DNA of 64,000 bases from Ulva prolifera (Eukaryota; Chlorophyta; Ulvophyceae; Ulvales; Ulvaceae): NCBI GenBank assembly GCA_023078555.1, contig JALAAN010000010.1, positions 248,001-312,000 on the forward strand, read 5' to 3'. The notes beneath the pieces were generated by a model, which was not told the DNA's origin, made no database searches, and saw only the letters and a program-made list of their open reading frames with translations. This document shows positions 11,801-25,014 of this stretch, in pieces. The stretch's first letter is position 1. Each line of letters starts with the position of its first letter. The position numbers and the translations under genes were made by a program.

Positions 11801-12004
11801 AAAACAGGTTCCCAACCTCACGTTAGGGGCTGAATCTTTGCACATGATGCTATCTATGTCAAAGGAATGTGGTCTAGAAGTTTGGAGGCAATCAAGTGAC
11901 AAGTCAGGGCAAGGGCTGCTATCAATGTTGAAATGGCAGCGCGCTCTCCCGCCACTCATGCAGAAATCCCGCGCTTCACAAAAACAGGTTCCCAACCTCA
12001 CCTT
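5895..12004. repeat. 6110-bp higher-order unit, copy 1 (34 monomers)
   Basis: Equivalent sites recur exactly 6110 bp downstream through most of this block (for example the spacers at 6888, 8686 and 11561 against 12998, 14796 and 17671). 6110 equals 34 x 180 minus 10. Rare shared features include 'tttgcaaatgatgctc' (about 7166), 'ctatgttaaaggaatg' (about 8081), 'cacttccgc'-type changes such as 'cgctcttccgcc' (about 11403), and the indel-bearing 'ctcttttacaaggaatg' (about 10595). An internal part, 9525-10035, does not match its partner although the spacing is kept (see findings). Homology with copy 2 stops at about 11845. Confidence 0.88.
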
Positions 12005-15000
12005 AGGGGCTGAATCTTTGCACATGATGCTCTCTATGTCAAAGGAATGTGGTCTAGAAGTTTGGAGGCAATCAAGTGACAAGTCAGGGCAAGGGTTGCT
12101 ATCAATGTTGAAATGGCAGCGCGCTCTCCCGCCCCTCATGCAGAAATCTCGCCCTCACAAAAACAGGTTCCCAACCTCACGTTCGGGGCTGAATCTTTGC
12201 ACATGATGCTCTCTATGTCAAAGGAATGTGGTGTAGAAGTTTGGAGGCAATCAAGTGATAAGTCAGGGCAAGGGTTGCTATCAATGTTGAAAAGGCAGCG
12301 CGCTCTCCCGCCCCTCATGCAGAAATCCCGCGCCTCACAAAAACAGGTTCCCAACCTCACGTTTGGGGCTGAATCTTTGCACATGATACTCTCTATGTCA
12401 AAGGAATGTCATGTAGAAGTTTGGAGGCAATCAAGTGATAAGTCAGGGCTAGGGCTGCTATCAATGTTGAAATGGCAGCACGCTCTCCCGCCACTCATGC
12501 AGAAATCTCGCCCTCGCAAAAACAGGTTCCCAACCTCACTTTAGGGGCTGAATCTTTGCACATGATGCTATCTATGTCAAATTAATGTGATGTGATGGTT
12601 TGGAGGCAATCAAGTGATAACTCAGGGCAAGGGTTGCTATCAATGTTGAAATGGCAGCGTGCTCCCATGCCACTCATGCAGAATTCTCGCACCTCACCAA
12701 AACAGGTTCCCAACCTCACCTTAGGGGCTGAATCTTTGCACATGATGCTCTCTATGTCAAAGGAATGTGGTGTAGAAGTTTGGAGGCAATCAAGTGATAA
12801 GTCAGGGCTAGGGCTGCTATCAATGTTGAAATGGCAGCACGCTCTCCCGCCACTCATGCAGAAATCTCGCCCTCGCAAAAACAGGTTCCCAACCTCACGT
12901 TAGGGGCTGAATCTTTGCACATGATGCTATCTATGTCAAATTAATGTGATGTGAGGGTTTGGAGGCAATCAAGTGATAACTCAGGGCTAGGGCTGCTTTA
13001 AATGTTGAAATGGCAGCGTGCTCCCATGCCACTCATGCAGAAATCCCGCGCCTCACAAAAACATGTTCCCAACATCACGTTAGGGGCTGAATCTTTGCAC
13101 ATGATGCTCTCTATGTCAAAGGAATGTGGTCTAGAAGTTTGGAGGCAATCAAGTGACAAGTCAGGGCAAGGGCTGCTATCAATGTTGAAATGGCAGCGCG
13201 CTCTCCCGCCACTCATGCAGAAATCCCGCGCTTCACAAAAATAGGTTCCCAACCTCACGTTAGGGGCTGAATCTTTGCAAATGATGCTCTCTATGTCAAA
13301 GGAATGTGGTCTAGAAGTTTGGAGGCAATCAAGTGATATGTCAGGGCTAGGGCTGCTATCAATGTTGAAATGGCAGCGTGCTCCCATGCCCCTCATGCAG
13401 AAATCCCGCCCTCACAAAAACAGGTTCCCAACCTCACGTTCGGGGCTGAATCTTTGCACATGATGCTCTCTATGTCAAAGGAATGTGGTGTAGAAGTTTG
13501 GAGGCAATCAAGTGATAAGTCAGGGCTAGGGCTGCTATCAATGTTGAAATGGCAGCGCGCTCTCCCGCCACTCATGCAGAAATCCCGCGCCTCACAAAAA
13601 CAGGTTCCCAACCTCACGTTAGGGGCTGAATCTTTGCACATGATGCTCTCTTTGTCAAAGGAATGTGGTCTAGAAGTTTGGAGGCAATCAAGTGATAAGT
13701 CAGGGCAAGGGTTGCTATCAATGTTGAAAAGGCAGCGCGCTCTCCCGCCCCTCATGCAGAAATCCCGCGCCTCACAAAAACAGGTTCCCAACCTGACGTT
13801 AGGGGCTGAATCTTTGCACATGATGCTCTCTATGTCAAAGGAATGTGGTCTAGAAGTTTGGAGGCAATCAAGTGACAAGTCAGGGCAAGGGCTGCTATCA
13901 ATGTTGAAATGGCAGCGCGCTCTCCCGCCACTCATGCAGAAATCCCGCGCTTCACAAAAATAGGTTCCCAAACTCACGTTAGGGGCTGAATCTTTGCACA
14001 TGATACTCTCTATGTCACAGGAATGTGGTCTAGAAGTTTGGAGGCAGTCAAGTGATAAGTCAGGGCAAGGGCTCCTATCAATGTTGAAATGGCAGCGCGC
14101 TCTCCCGCCACTCATGCAGAAATCTCGCGCCTCACAAAAACATGTTCCCAACCTCACGTTAGGGGCTGAATCTTTGCACATGATGCTCTCTATGTTAAAG
14201 GAATGTGGTGTAGAAGTTTGGAGGCAATCAAGTGATAAGTCAGGGCTAGGGCTGCCATCAATGTTGAAATGGCAGCGTGCTCCCATGCCACTCATGCAGA
14301 AATCCCGCGCCTCACAAAAACATGTTCCCAACATCACGTTAGGGGCTGAATCTTTGCACATGATGCTCTCTATGTCAAAGGAATGTGGTGTAGAAGTTTG
14401 GAGGCAATCAAGTGATAAGTCAGGGCTAGGGCTGCTATCAATGTTGAAATGGCAGCGTGCTCCCATGCCCCTCATGCAGAAATCTCGCACCTCACAAAAA
14501 CAGGTTCCCAACCTCACCTTAGGGGCTGAATCTTTGCACATGATGCTCTCTATGTCAAAGGAATGTGGTGTAGAAGTTTGGAGGCAATCAAGTGATAAGT
14601 CAGGGCTAGGGCTGCTATCAATGTTGAAATGGCAGCACGCTCTCCCGCCACTCATGCAGAAATCTCGCCCTCGCAAAAACAGGTTCCCAACCTCACGTTA
14701 GGGGCTGAATCTTTGCACATGATGCTATCTATGTCAAAATAATGTGATGTGAGGGTTTGGAGGCAATCAAGTGATAACTCAGGGCTAGGGCTGCTTTAAA
14801 TGTTGAAATGGCAGCGTGCTCCCATGCCACTCATGCAGAAATCTCGCACCTCACAAAAACAGGTTCCCAACCTCACCTTAGGGGCTGAATCTTTGCACAT
14901 GATGCTCTCTATGTCAAAGGAATGTGGTGTAGAAGTTTGGAGGCAATCAAGTGATAAGTCAGGGCTAGGGCTGCTATCAATGTTGAAATGGCAGCGCGCT

Positions 15001-17955
15001 CTCCCGCCACTCATGCAGAAATCCCGCGCCTCACAAAAACAGGTTCCCAACCTCACGTTAGGGGCTGAATCTTTGCACATGATGCTCTCTTTGTCAAAGG
15101 AATGTGGTCTAGAAGTTTGGAGGCAATCAAGTGATAAGTCAGGGCAAGGGTTGCTATCAATGTTGAAAAGGCAGCGCGCTCTCCCGCCCCTCATGCAGAA
15201 ATCCCGCGCCTCACAAAAACAGGTTCCCAACCTCACGTTAGGGGCTGAATCTTTGCACATGATACTCTCTATGTCAAAGGAATGTGGTGTAGAAGTTTGG
15301 AGGCAATCAAGTGATAAGTCAGGGCAAGGGCTGCTATCAATGTTGAAAAGGCAGCGCGCTCTCCCGCCCCTCATGCAGAAATCTCGCCCTCACAAAAACA
15401 GGTTCCCAACCTCACGTTAGGGGCTGAATCTTTGCACATGATGCTCTCTATGTCAAAGGAATGTGGTGTAGAAGTTTGGAGGCAATCAAGTGATAAGTCA
15501 GGGCTAGGGCTGCCATCAATGTTGAAATGGCAGCGTGCTCCCATGCCACTCATGCAGAAATCCCGCGCCTCACAAAAACATGTTCCCAACATCACGTTAG
15601 GGGCTGAATCTTTGCACATGATGCTCTCTATGTCACAGGAATGTGGTCTAGAAGTTTGGAGGCAATCAAGTGACAAGTCAGGGCAAGGGCTGCTATCAAT
15701 GTTGAAATGGCAGCGCGCTCTCCCGCCACACATGCAGAAATCCCGCGCCTCACAAAAACATGTTCCCAACCTCACGTTAGGGGCTGAATCTTTGCACATG
15801 ATGCTCTCTATGTCAAAGGAATGTGGTCTAGAAGTTTGGAGGCAATCAAGTGATAAGTCAGGGCTAGGGCTGCCATCAATGTTGAAATGGCAGCGTGCTC
15901 CCATGCCACTCATGCAGAAATCCCGCGCCTCACAAAAACATGTTCACAACATCACGTTAGGGGCTGAATCTTTGCACATGATGCTCTCTATGTCAAAGGA
16001 ATGTGGTCTAGAAGTTTGGAGGCAATCAAGTGATAAGTCAGGGCTAGGGCTGCTATCAATGTTGAAATGGCAGCGTGCTCCCATGCCCCTCATGCAGAAA
16101 TCTCGCCCTCACAAAAACAGGTTCCCAACCTCACGTTCGGGGCTGAATCTTTGCACATGATACTCTCTATGTCACAGGAATGTGGTCTAGAAGTTTGGAG
16201 GCAGTCAAGTGATAAGTCAGGGCAAGGGCTCCTATCAATGTTGAAATGGCAGCGCGCTCTCCCGCCACTCATGCAGAAATCTCGCGCCTCACAAAAACAT
16301 GTTCCCAACCTCACGTTAGGGGCTGAATCTTTGCACATGATGCTCTTTATGTCAAAGGAATGTGGTGTAGAAGTTTGGAGGCAATCAAGTGATAAGTCAG
16401 GGCTAGGGCTGCCATCAATGTTGAAATGGCAGCGTGCTCCCATGCCACTCATGCAGAAATCCCGCGCCTCACAAAAACATGTTCCCAACATCACGTTAGG
16501 GGCTGAATCTTTGCACATGATGCTCTCTATGTCAAAGGAATGTGGTCTAGAAGTTTGGAGGCAATCAAGTGATAAGTCAGGGCTAGGGCTGCTATCAATG
16601 TTGAAATGGCAGCGTGCTCCCATGCCCCTCATGCAGAAATCTCGCACCTCACAAAAACAGGTTCCCAACCTCACCTTAGGGGCTGAATCTTTGCACATGA
16701 TGCTCTCTTTTACAAGGAATGTGGTGTAGAAGTTTGGAGGCAATCAAGTGATAAGTCAGGGCTAGGGCTGCTATCAATGTTGAAATGGCAGCACGCTCTC
16801 CCGCCACTCATGCAGAAATCTCGCCCTCGCAAAAACAGGTTCCCAACCTCACGTTAGGGGCTGAATCTTTGCACATGATGCTCTCTATGTCAAAAGAATG
16901 TGGTGTAGAAGTTTGGAGGCAATCAAGTGATAAGTCAGGGCTAGGGCTGCTATCAATGTTGAAATGGCAGCGCGCTCTCCCGCCACTCATGCAGAAATCC
17001 CGCGCCTCACAAAAACAGGTTCCCAACCTCACGTTAGGGGCTGAATCTTTGCACATGATGCTCTCTTTGTCAAAGGAATGTGGTCTAGAAGTTTGGAGGC
17101 AATCAAGTGATAAGTCAGGGCAAGGGTTGCTATCAATGTTGAAAAGGCAGCGCGCTCTCCCGCCCCTCATGCAGAAATCCCGCGCCTCACAAAAACAGGT
17201 TCCCAACCTCACCTTAGGGGCCGAATCTTTGCACATGATGCTCTCTATGTCAAAGGAATGTGGTCTAGAAGTTTGGAGGCAATCAAGTGACAAGTCAGGG
17301 CAAGGGCTGCTATCAATGTTGAAATGGCAGCGCGCTCTCCCGCCACTCATGCAGAAATCCCGCGCTTCACAAAAACAGGTTCCCAACCTCACGTTAGGGG
17401 CTGAATCTTTGCACATGATACTCTCTATGTCACAGGAATGTGGTCTAGAAGTTTGGAGGCAATCAAGTGATAAGTCAGGGCAAGGGCTCCTATCAATGTT
17501 GAAATGGCAGCGCGCTCTTCCGCCACTCATGCAGAAATCTCGCCCTCACAAAAACAGGTTCCCAACCTCACGTTAAGGGCTGAATCTTTGCACATGATGC
17601 TATCTATGTCAAATTAATGTGATGTGAGGGTTTGGAGGCAATCAAGTGATAACTCAGGGCTAGGGCTGCTTTAAATGTTGAAATGGCAGCGTGCTCCCAT
17701 GCCACTCATGCAGAAATCTCGCACCTCACAAAAACAGGTTCCCAACCTCACCTTAGGGGCTGAATCTTTGCACATGATGCTCTCTATGTCAAAGGAATGT
17801 GGTGTAGAAGTTTGGAGGCAATCAAGTGATAAGTCAGGGCTAGGGCTGCTATCAATGATGAAATGGCAGCGCGCTCTCCAGCCACTCATGCAGAAATCCC
17901 GCGCCTCACAAAAACAGGTTCCCAACCTCACGTTAGGGGCTGAATCTTTGCACAT
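12005..17955. repeat. 6110-bp higher-order unit, copy 2
   Basis: Directly adjoins copy 1 and matches it with a constant offset of 6110 bp at 12005-15635 and 16145-17955, with few differences ('gatagctc' at about 11539 against 'gataactc' at 17649; 'aactcacg' against 'acctcacg' near 13970). The adjacency and equal length indicate one large tandem duplication by unequal exchange. The intervening 15635-16145 stretch instead carries the 'ccacacatgc' and 'tgttcacaacatcacg' monomers typical of the 1.5-1.8 kb and 19.8-20.1 kb regions. Confidence 0.88.
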
Positions 17956-19570
17956 GATACTCTCTATGTCACAGGAATGTGGTCTAGAAGTTTGGAGGCA
18001 GTCAAGTGATAAGTCTGGGCAAGGGCTCCTATCAATGTTGAAATGGCAGCGCGCTCTCCCGCCACTCATGCAGAAATCTCGCGCCTCACAAAAACATGTT
18101 CCCAACCTCACGTTAGGGGCTGAATCTTTGCACATGATGCTCTTTATGTCAAAGGAATGTGGTGTAGAAGTTTGGAGGCAATCAAGTGATAAGTCAGGGC
18201 TAGGGCTGCCATCAATGTTGAAATGGCAGCGTGCTCCCATGCCACTCATGCAGAAATCTCGCACCTCACAAAAACAGGTTCCCAACCTCACCTTAGGGGC
18301 TGAATCTTTGCACATGATGCTCTCTTTTACAAGGAATGTGGTGTAGAAGTTTGGAGGCAATCAAGTGATAAGTCAGGGCTAGGGCTGCTATCAATGTTGA
18401 AATGGCAGCACGCTCTCCCGCCACTCATGCAGAAATCTCGCCCTCGCAAAAACAGGTTCCCAACCTCACGTTAGGGGCTGAATCTTTGCACATGATGCTC
18501 TCTATGTCAAAAGAATGTGGTGTAGAAGTTTGGAGGCAATCAAGTGATAAGTCAGGGCTAGGGCTGCTATCAATGTTGAAATGGCAGCGCGCTCTCCCGC
18601 CACTCATGCAGAAATCCCGCGCCTCACAAAAACAGGTTCCCAACCTCACGTTAGGGGCTGAATCTTTGCACATGATGCTCTCTTTGTCAAAGGAATGTGG
18701 TCTAGAAGTTTGGAGGCAATCAAGTGATAAGTCAGGGCAAGGGTTGCTATCAATGTTGAAAAGGCAGCGCGCTCTCCCGCCCCTCATGCAGAAATCCCGC
18801 GCCTCACAAAAACAGGTTCCCAACCTCACCTTAGGGGCCGAATCTTTGCACATGATGCTCTCTATGTCAAAGGAATGTGGTCTAGAAGTTTGGAGGCAAT
18901 CAAGTGACAAGTCAGGGCAAGGGCTGCTATCAATGTTGAAATGGCAGCGCGCTCTCCCGCCACTCATGCAGAAATCCCGCGCTTCACAAAAACAGGTTCC
19001 CAACCTCACGTTAGGGGCTGAATCTTTGCACATGATACTCTCTATGTCACAGGAATGTGGTCTAGAAGTTTGGAGGCAATCAAGTGATAAGTCAGGGCAA
19101 GGGCTCCTATCAATGTTGAAATGGCAGCGCGCTCTTCCGCCACTCATGCAGAAATCTCGCCCTCACAAAAACAGGTTCCCAACCTCACGTTAAGGGCTGA
19201 ATCTTTGCACATGATGCTATCTATGTCAAATTAATGTGATGTGAGGGTTTGGAGGCAATCAAGTGATAACTCAGGGCTAGGGCTGCTTTAAATGTTGAAA
19301 TGGCAGCGTGCTCCCATGCCACTCATGCAGAAATCTCGCACCTCACAAAAACAGGTTCCCAACCTCACCTTAGGGGCTGAATCTTTGCACATGATGCTCT
19401 CTATGTCAAAGGAATGTGGTGTAGAAGTTTGGAGGCAATCAAGTGATAAGTCAGGGCTAGGGCTGCTATCAATGATGAAATGGCAGCGCGCTCTCCAGCC
19501 ACTCATGCAGAAATCCCGCGCCTCACAAAAACAGGTTCCCAACCTCACGTTAGGGGCTGAATCTTTGCAC
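17956..19570. repeat. 6110-bp higher-order unit, partial third copy with one monomer removed
   Basis: 17956-18230 matches copy 2 at offset 1797, and 18250-19570 matches it at offset 1617. The change of 180 bp means exactly one monomer was lost in this copy. It contains the third instance of the 'ctcttttacaaggaatg' variant (about 18322), which otherwise occurs only near 10595 and 16705. A private 'aagtctgggc' lies near 18010. Confidence 0.85.
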
Positions 19571-22500
19571 ATGATGCTCTCTTTGTCAAAGGAATGTGGT
19601 CTAGAAATTTGGAGGCAATCAAGTGATAAGTCAGGGCTAGGGCTGCTATCAATGTTGAAATGGCAGCGTGCTCCCATGCCACTCATGCAAAAATCTCGCG
19701 CCTCACAAAAACAGGTTCCCAACCTCATTTTTGAGGCTGAATCTTTGCACATGATGCTCTCTATGTCACAGGAATGTGGTCTAGAAGTTTGGAGGCAATC
19801 AAGTGACAAGTCAGGGCAAGGGCTGCTATCAATGTTGAAATGGCAGCGCGCTCTCCCGCCACACATGCAGAAATCCCGCGCCTCACAAAAACATGTTCCC
19901 AACCTCACGTTAGGGGCTGAATCTTTGCACATGATGCTCTCTATGTCAAAGGAATGTGGTCTAGAAGTTTGGAGGCAATCAAGTGATAAGTCAGGGCTAG
20001 GGCTGCCATCAATGTTGAAATGGCAGCGTGCTCCCATGCCACTCATGCAGAAATCCCGCGCCTCACAAAAACATGTTCACAACATCACGTTAGGGGCTGA
20101 ATCTTTGCACATGATGCTCTCTATGTCAAAGGAATGTGGTCTAGAAGTTTGGAGGCAATCAAGTGATAAGTCAGGGCTAGGGCTGCTATCAATGTTGAAA
20201 TGGCAGCGTGCTCCCATGCCCCTCATGCAGAAATCTCGCCCTCACAAAAACAGGTTCCCAACCTCACGTTCGGGGCTGAATCTTTGCACATGATGCTCTC
20301 TATGTCAAAGGAATGTGGTGTAGAAGTTTGGAGGCAATCAAGTGATAAGTCAGGGCTAGGGCTGCTATCAATGTTGAAATGGCAGCGTGCTCCCATGCCC
20401 CTCATGCAGAAATCCCGCGCCTCACAAAAACATGTTCCCAACCTCACCTTAGGGGCTGAATCTTTGCACATGATACTCTCTATGTCACAGGAATGTGGTC
20501 TAGAAGTTTGGAGGCAATCAAGTGATAAGTCAGGGCTAGGGCTGCTATCAATGTTGAAATGGCAGCACGCTCTCCCGCCACTCATGCAGAAATCTCGCCC
20601 TCGCAAAAACAGGTTCCCAACCTCACGTTAGGGGCTGAATCTTTGCACATGATGCTATCTATGTCAAATTAATGTGATGTGAGGGTTTGGAGGCAATTAA
20701 GTGATAACTCAGGGCTAGGGCTGCTTTAAATGTTGAAATGGCAGCGTGCTCCCAAGCCACTCATGCAGAAATCTCGCACCTCACCAAAACAGGTTCCCAA
20801 CCTCACCTTAGGGGCTGAATCTTTGCACATGATGCTCTCTATGTCAAAGGAATGTGGTCTAGAAATTTGGAGGCAATCAAGTGATAAGTCAGGGCTAGGG
20901 CTGCTATCAATGTTGAAATGGCAGCGTGCTCCCATGCCACTCATGCAAAAATCTCGCGCCTCACAAAAACATGTTCCCAACCTCATTTTTGAGGCTGAAT
21001 CTTTGCACATGATGCTCTCTATGTCACAGGAATGTGGTCTAGAAGTTTGGAGGCAATCAAGTGACAAGTCAGGGCAAGGGCTGCTATCAATGTTGAAATG
21101 GCAGCGCGCTCTCCCGCCACACATGCAGAAATCCCGCGCCTCACAAAAACATGTTCCCAACCTCACGTTAGGGGTTGAATCTTTGCACATGATGCTCTCT
21201 ATGTCAAAGGAATGTGGTCTAGAAGTTTGGAGGCAATCAAGTGAGAAGTCAGGGCAAGGGCTCCTATCAATGTTGAAATGGCAGCGCGCTCTCCCGCCAC
21301 TCATGCAGAAATCTCGCCCTCACAAAAACAGGTTCCCAACCTCACGTTAGGGGCTGAATCTTTGCACATGATGCTCTCTATGTCAAAGGAATGTGGTCTA
21401 GAAGTTTGGAGGCAATCGAGTGACAAGTCAGGGCAAGGGTTGCTATCAATGTTGAAATGGCAGCGCGCTCTCCCGCCCCTCATGCAGAAATCTCGCCCTC
21501 ACAAAAACAGGTTCCCAACCTCACGTTCGGGGCCGAATCTTTGCACATGATGCTCTCTATGTCAAAGGAATGTGGTGTAGAAGTTTGGAGGCAATCAAGT
21601 GATAAGTCAGGGCTAGGGCTGCTATCAATGTTGAAATGGCAGCGTGCTCCCATGCCCCTCATGCAGAAATCCCGCGCCTCACAAAAACAGGTTCCCAACC
21701 TCACGTTAGGGGCTGAATCTTTGCACATGATACTCTCTATGTCACAGGAATGTGGTCTAGAAGTTTGGAGGCAATCAAGTGATAAGTCAGGGCTAGGGCT
21801 GCTATCAATGTTGAAAAGGCAGCGCGCTCTCCCGCCCCTCATGCAGAAATCCCGCGCCTCACAAAAACAGGTTCCCAACCTCACGTTAGGGGCTGAATCT
21901 TTGCACATGATACTCTCTATGTCACAGGAATGTGGTCTAGAAGTTTGGAGGCAATCAAGTGATAAGTCAGGGCAAGGGCTCCTATCAATGTTGAAATGGC
22001 AGCGCGCTCTCCCGCCACTCATGCAGAAATCTCGCCCTCACAAAAACAGGTTCCCAACCTCACGTTAGGGGCTGAATCTTTGCACATGATGCTCTCTATG
22101 TCAAAGGAATGTGGTCTAGAAGTTTGGAGGCAATCAAGTGACAAGTCAGGGCAAGGGTTGCTATCAATGTTGAAATGGCAGCGCGCTCTCCCGCCCCTCA
22201 TGCAGAAATCTCGCCCTCACAAAAACAGGTTCCCAACCTCACGTTCGGGGCCGAATCTTTGCACATGATGCTCTCTATGTCAAAGGAATGTGGTGTAGAA
22301 GTGTGGAGGCAATCAAGTGATAAGTCAGGGCAAGGGTTGCTATCAATGTTGAAAAGGCAGCGCGCTCTCCCGCCCCTCATGCAGAAATCCCGCGCCTCAC
22401 AAAAACAGGTTCCCAACCTCACGTTTGGGGCTGAATCTTTGCACATGATACTCTCTATGTCAAAGGAATGTCATGTAGAAGTTTGGAGGCAATCAAGTGA

Positions 22501-25014
22501 TAAGTCAGGGCTAGGGCTGCTATCAATGTTGAAATGGCAGCACGCTCTCCCGCCACTCATGCAGAAATCTCGCCCTCGCAAAAACAGGTTCCCAACCTCA
22601 CTTTAGGGGCTGAATCTTTGCACATGATGCTATCTATGTCAAATTAATGTGATGTGATGGTTTGGAGGCAATCAAGTGATAACTCAGGGCTAGGGCTGCT
22701 TTAAATGTTGAAATGGCAGCGTGCTCCCATGCCACTCATGCAGAATTCTCGCACCTCACCAAAACAGGTTCCCAACCTCACCTTAGGGGCTGAATCTTTG
22801 CACATGATGCTCTCTATGTCAAAGGAATGTGGTGTAGAAGTTTGGAGGCAATCAAGTGATAAGTCAGGGCTAGGGCTGCTATCAATGTTGAAATGGCAGC
22901 ACGCTCTCCCGCCACTCATGCAGAAATCTCGCCCTCGCAAAAACAGGTTCCCAACCTCACGTTAGGGGCTGAATCTTTGCACATGATGCTATCTATGTCA
23001 AATTAATGTGATGTGAGGGTTTGGAGGCAATCAAGTGATAACTCAGGGCTAGGGCTGCTTTAAATGTTGAAATGGCAGCGTGCTCCCAAGCCACTCATGC
23101 AGAAATCTCGCACCTCACAAAAACAGGTTCCCATCCTCACCTTAGGGGCTGAATCTTTGCACATGAACCTCTCTATGTCAAAGGAATGTGGTGTAGAAGT
23201 TTGGAGGCAATCAAGTGATAAGTCAGGGCTAGGGCTGCTATCAATGTTGAAATGGCAGCACGCTCTCCCGCCACTCATGCAGAAATCTCGCCCTCGCAAA
23301 AACAGGTTCCCAACCTCACGTTAGGGGCTGAATCTTTGCACATGATGCTATCTATGTCAAATTAATGTGATGTGAGGGTTTGGAGGCAATCAAGTGATAA
23401 CTCAGGGCTAGGGCTGCTTTAAATGTTGAAATGGCAGCGTGCTCCCATGCCACTCATGCAGAAATCTCGCACCTCACAAAAACAGGTTCCCAACCTCACC
23501 TTAGGGGCTGAATCTTTGCACATGATGCTCTCTATGTCAAAGGAATGTGGTGTAGAAGTTTGGAGGCAATCAAGTGATAAGTCAGGGCTAGGGCTGCTAT
23601 CAATGTTGAAATGGCAGCGCGCTCTCCCGCCACTCATGCAGAAATCCCGCGCCTCACAAAAACAGGTTCCCAACCTCACGTTAGGGGCTGAATCTTTGCA
23701 CATGATGCTCTCTTTGTCAAAGGAATGTGGTCTAGAAGTTTGGAGGCAATCAAGTGATAAGTCAGGGCAAGGGTTGCTATCAATGTTGAAAAGGCAGCGC
23801 GCTCTCCCGCCCCTCATGCAGAAATCCCGCGCCTCACAAAAACAGGTTCCCAACCTCACGTTTGGGGCTGAATCTTTGCACATGATACTCTCTATGTCAA
23901 AGGAATGTGGTGTAGAAGTTTGGAGGCAATCAAGTGATAAGTCAGGGCAAGGGCTGCTATCAATGTTGAAAAGGCAGCGCGCTCTCCCGCCCCTCATGCA
24001 GAAATCTCGCCCTCACAAAAACAGGTTCCCAACCTCACGTTAGGGGCTGAATCTTTGCACATGATGCTCTCTATGTCAAAGGAATGTGGTGTAGAAGTTT
24101 GGAGGCAATCAAGTGATAAGTCAGGGCTAGGGCTGCCATCAATGTTGAAATGGCAGCGTGCTCCCATGCCACTCATGCAGAAATCCCGCGCCTCACAAAA
24201 ACATGTTCCCAACCTCACGTTAGGGGCTGAATCTTTGCACATGATGCTCTCTTTGTCAAAGGAATGTGGTCTAGAAGTTTGGAGGCAATCAAGTGATAAG
24301 TCAGGGCAAGGGTTGCTATCAATGTTGAAAAGGCAGCGCGCTCTCCCGCCCCTCATGCAGAAATCCCGCGCCTCACAAAAACAGGTTCCCAACCTCACCT
24401 TAGGGGCTGAATCTTTGCACATGATGCTCTCTATGTCAAAGGAATGTGGTGTAGAAGTTTGGAGGCAATCAAGTGATAAGTCAGGGCTAGGGCTGCTATC
24501 AATGATGAAATGGCAGCGCGCTCTCCCGCCACTCATGCAGAAAACCCGCGCCTCACAAAAACAGGTTCCCAACCTCACGTTAGGGGCTGAATCTTTGCAC
24601 ATGATGCTCTCTTTGTCAAAGGAATGTGGTCTAGAAATTTGGAGGCAATCAAGTGATAACTCAGGGCTAGGGCTGCTTTAAATGTTGAAATGGCAGCGTG
24701 CTCCCATGCCACTCATGCAGAAATCTCGCACCTCACAAAAACAGGTTCCCAACCTCACCTTAGGGGCTGAATCTTTGCACATGATGCTCTCTATGTCAAA
24801 GGAATGTGGTGTAGAAGTTTGGAGGCAATCAAGTGATAAGTCAGGGCTAGGGCTGCTATCAATGATGAAATGGCAGCGCGCTCTCCCGCCACTCATGCAG
24901 AAATCCCGCGCCTCACAAAAACAGGTTCCCAACCTCACGTTAGGGGCTGAATCTTTGCACATGATGCTCTCTTTGTCAAAGGAATGTGGTCTAGAAATTT
25001 GGAGGCAATCAAGT

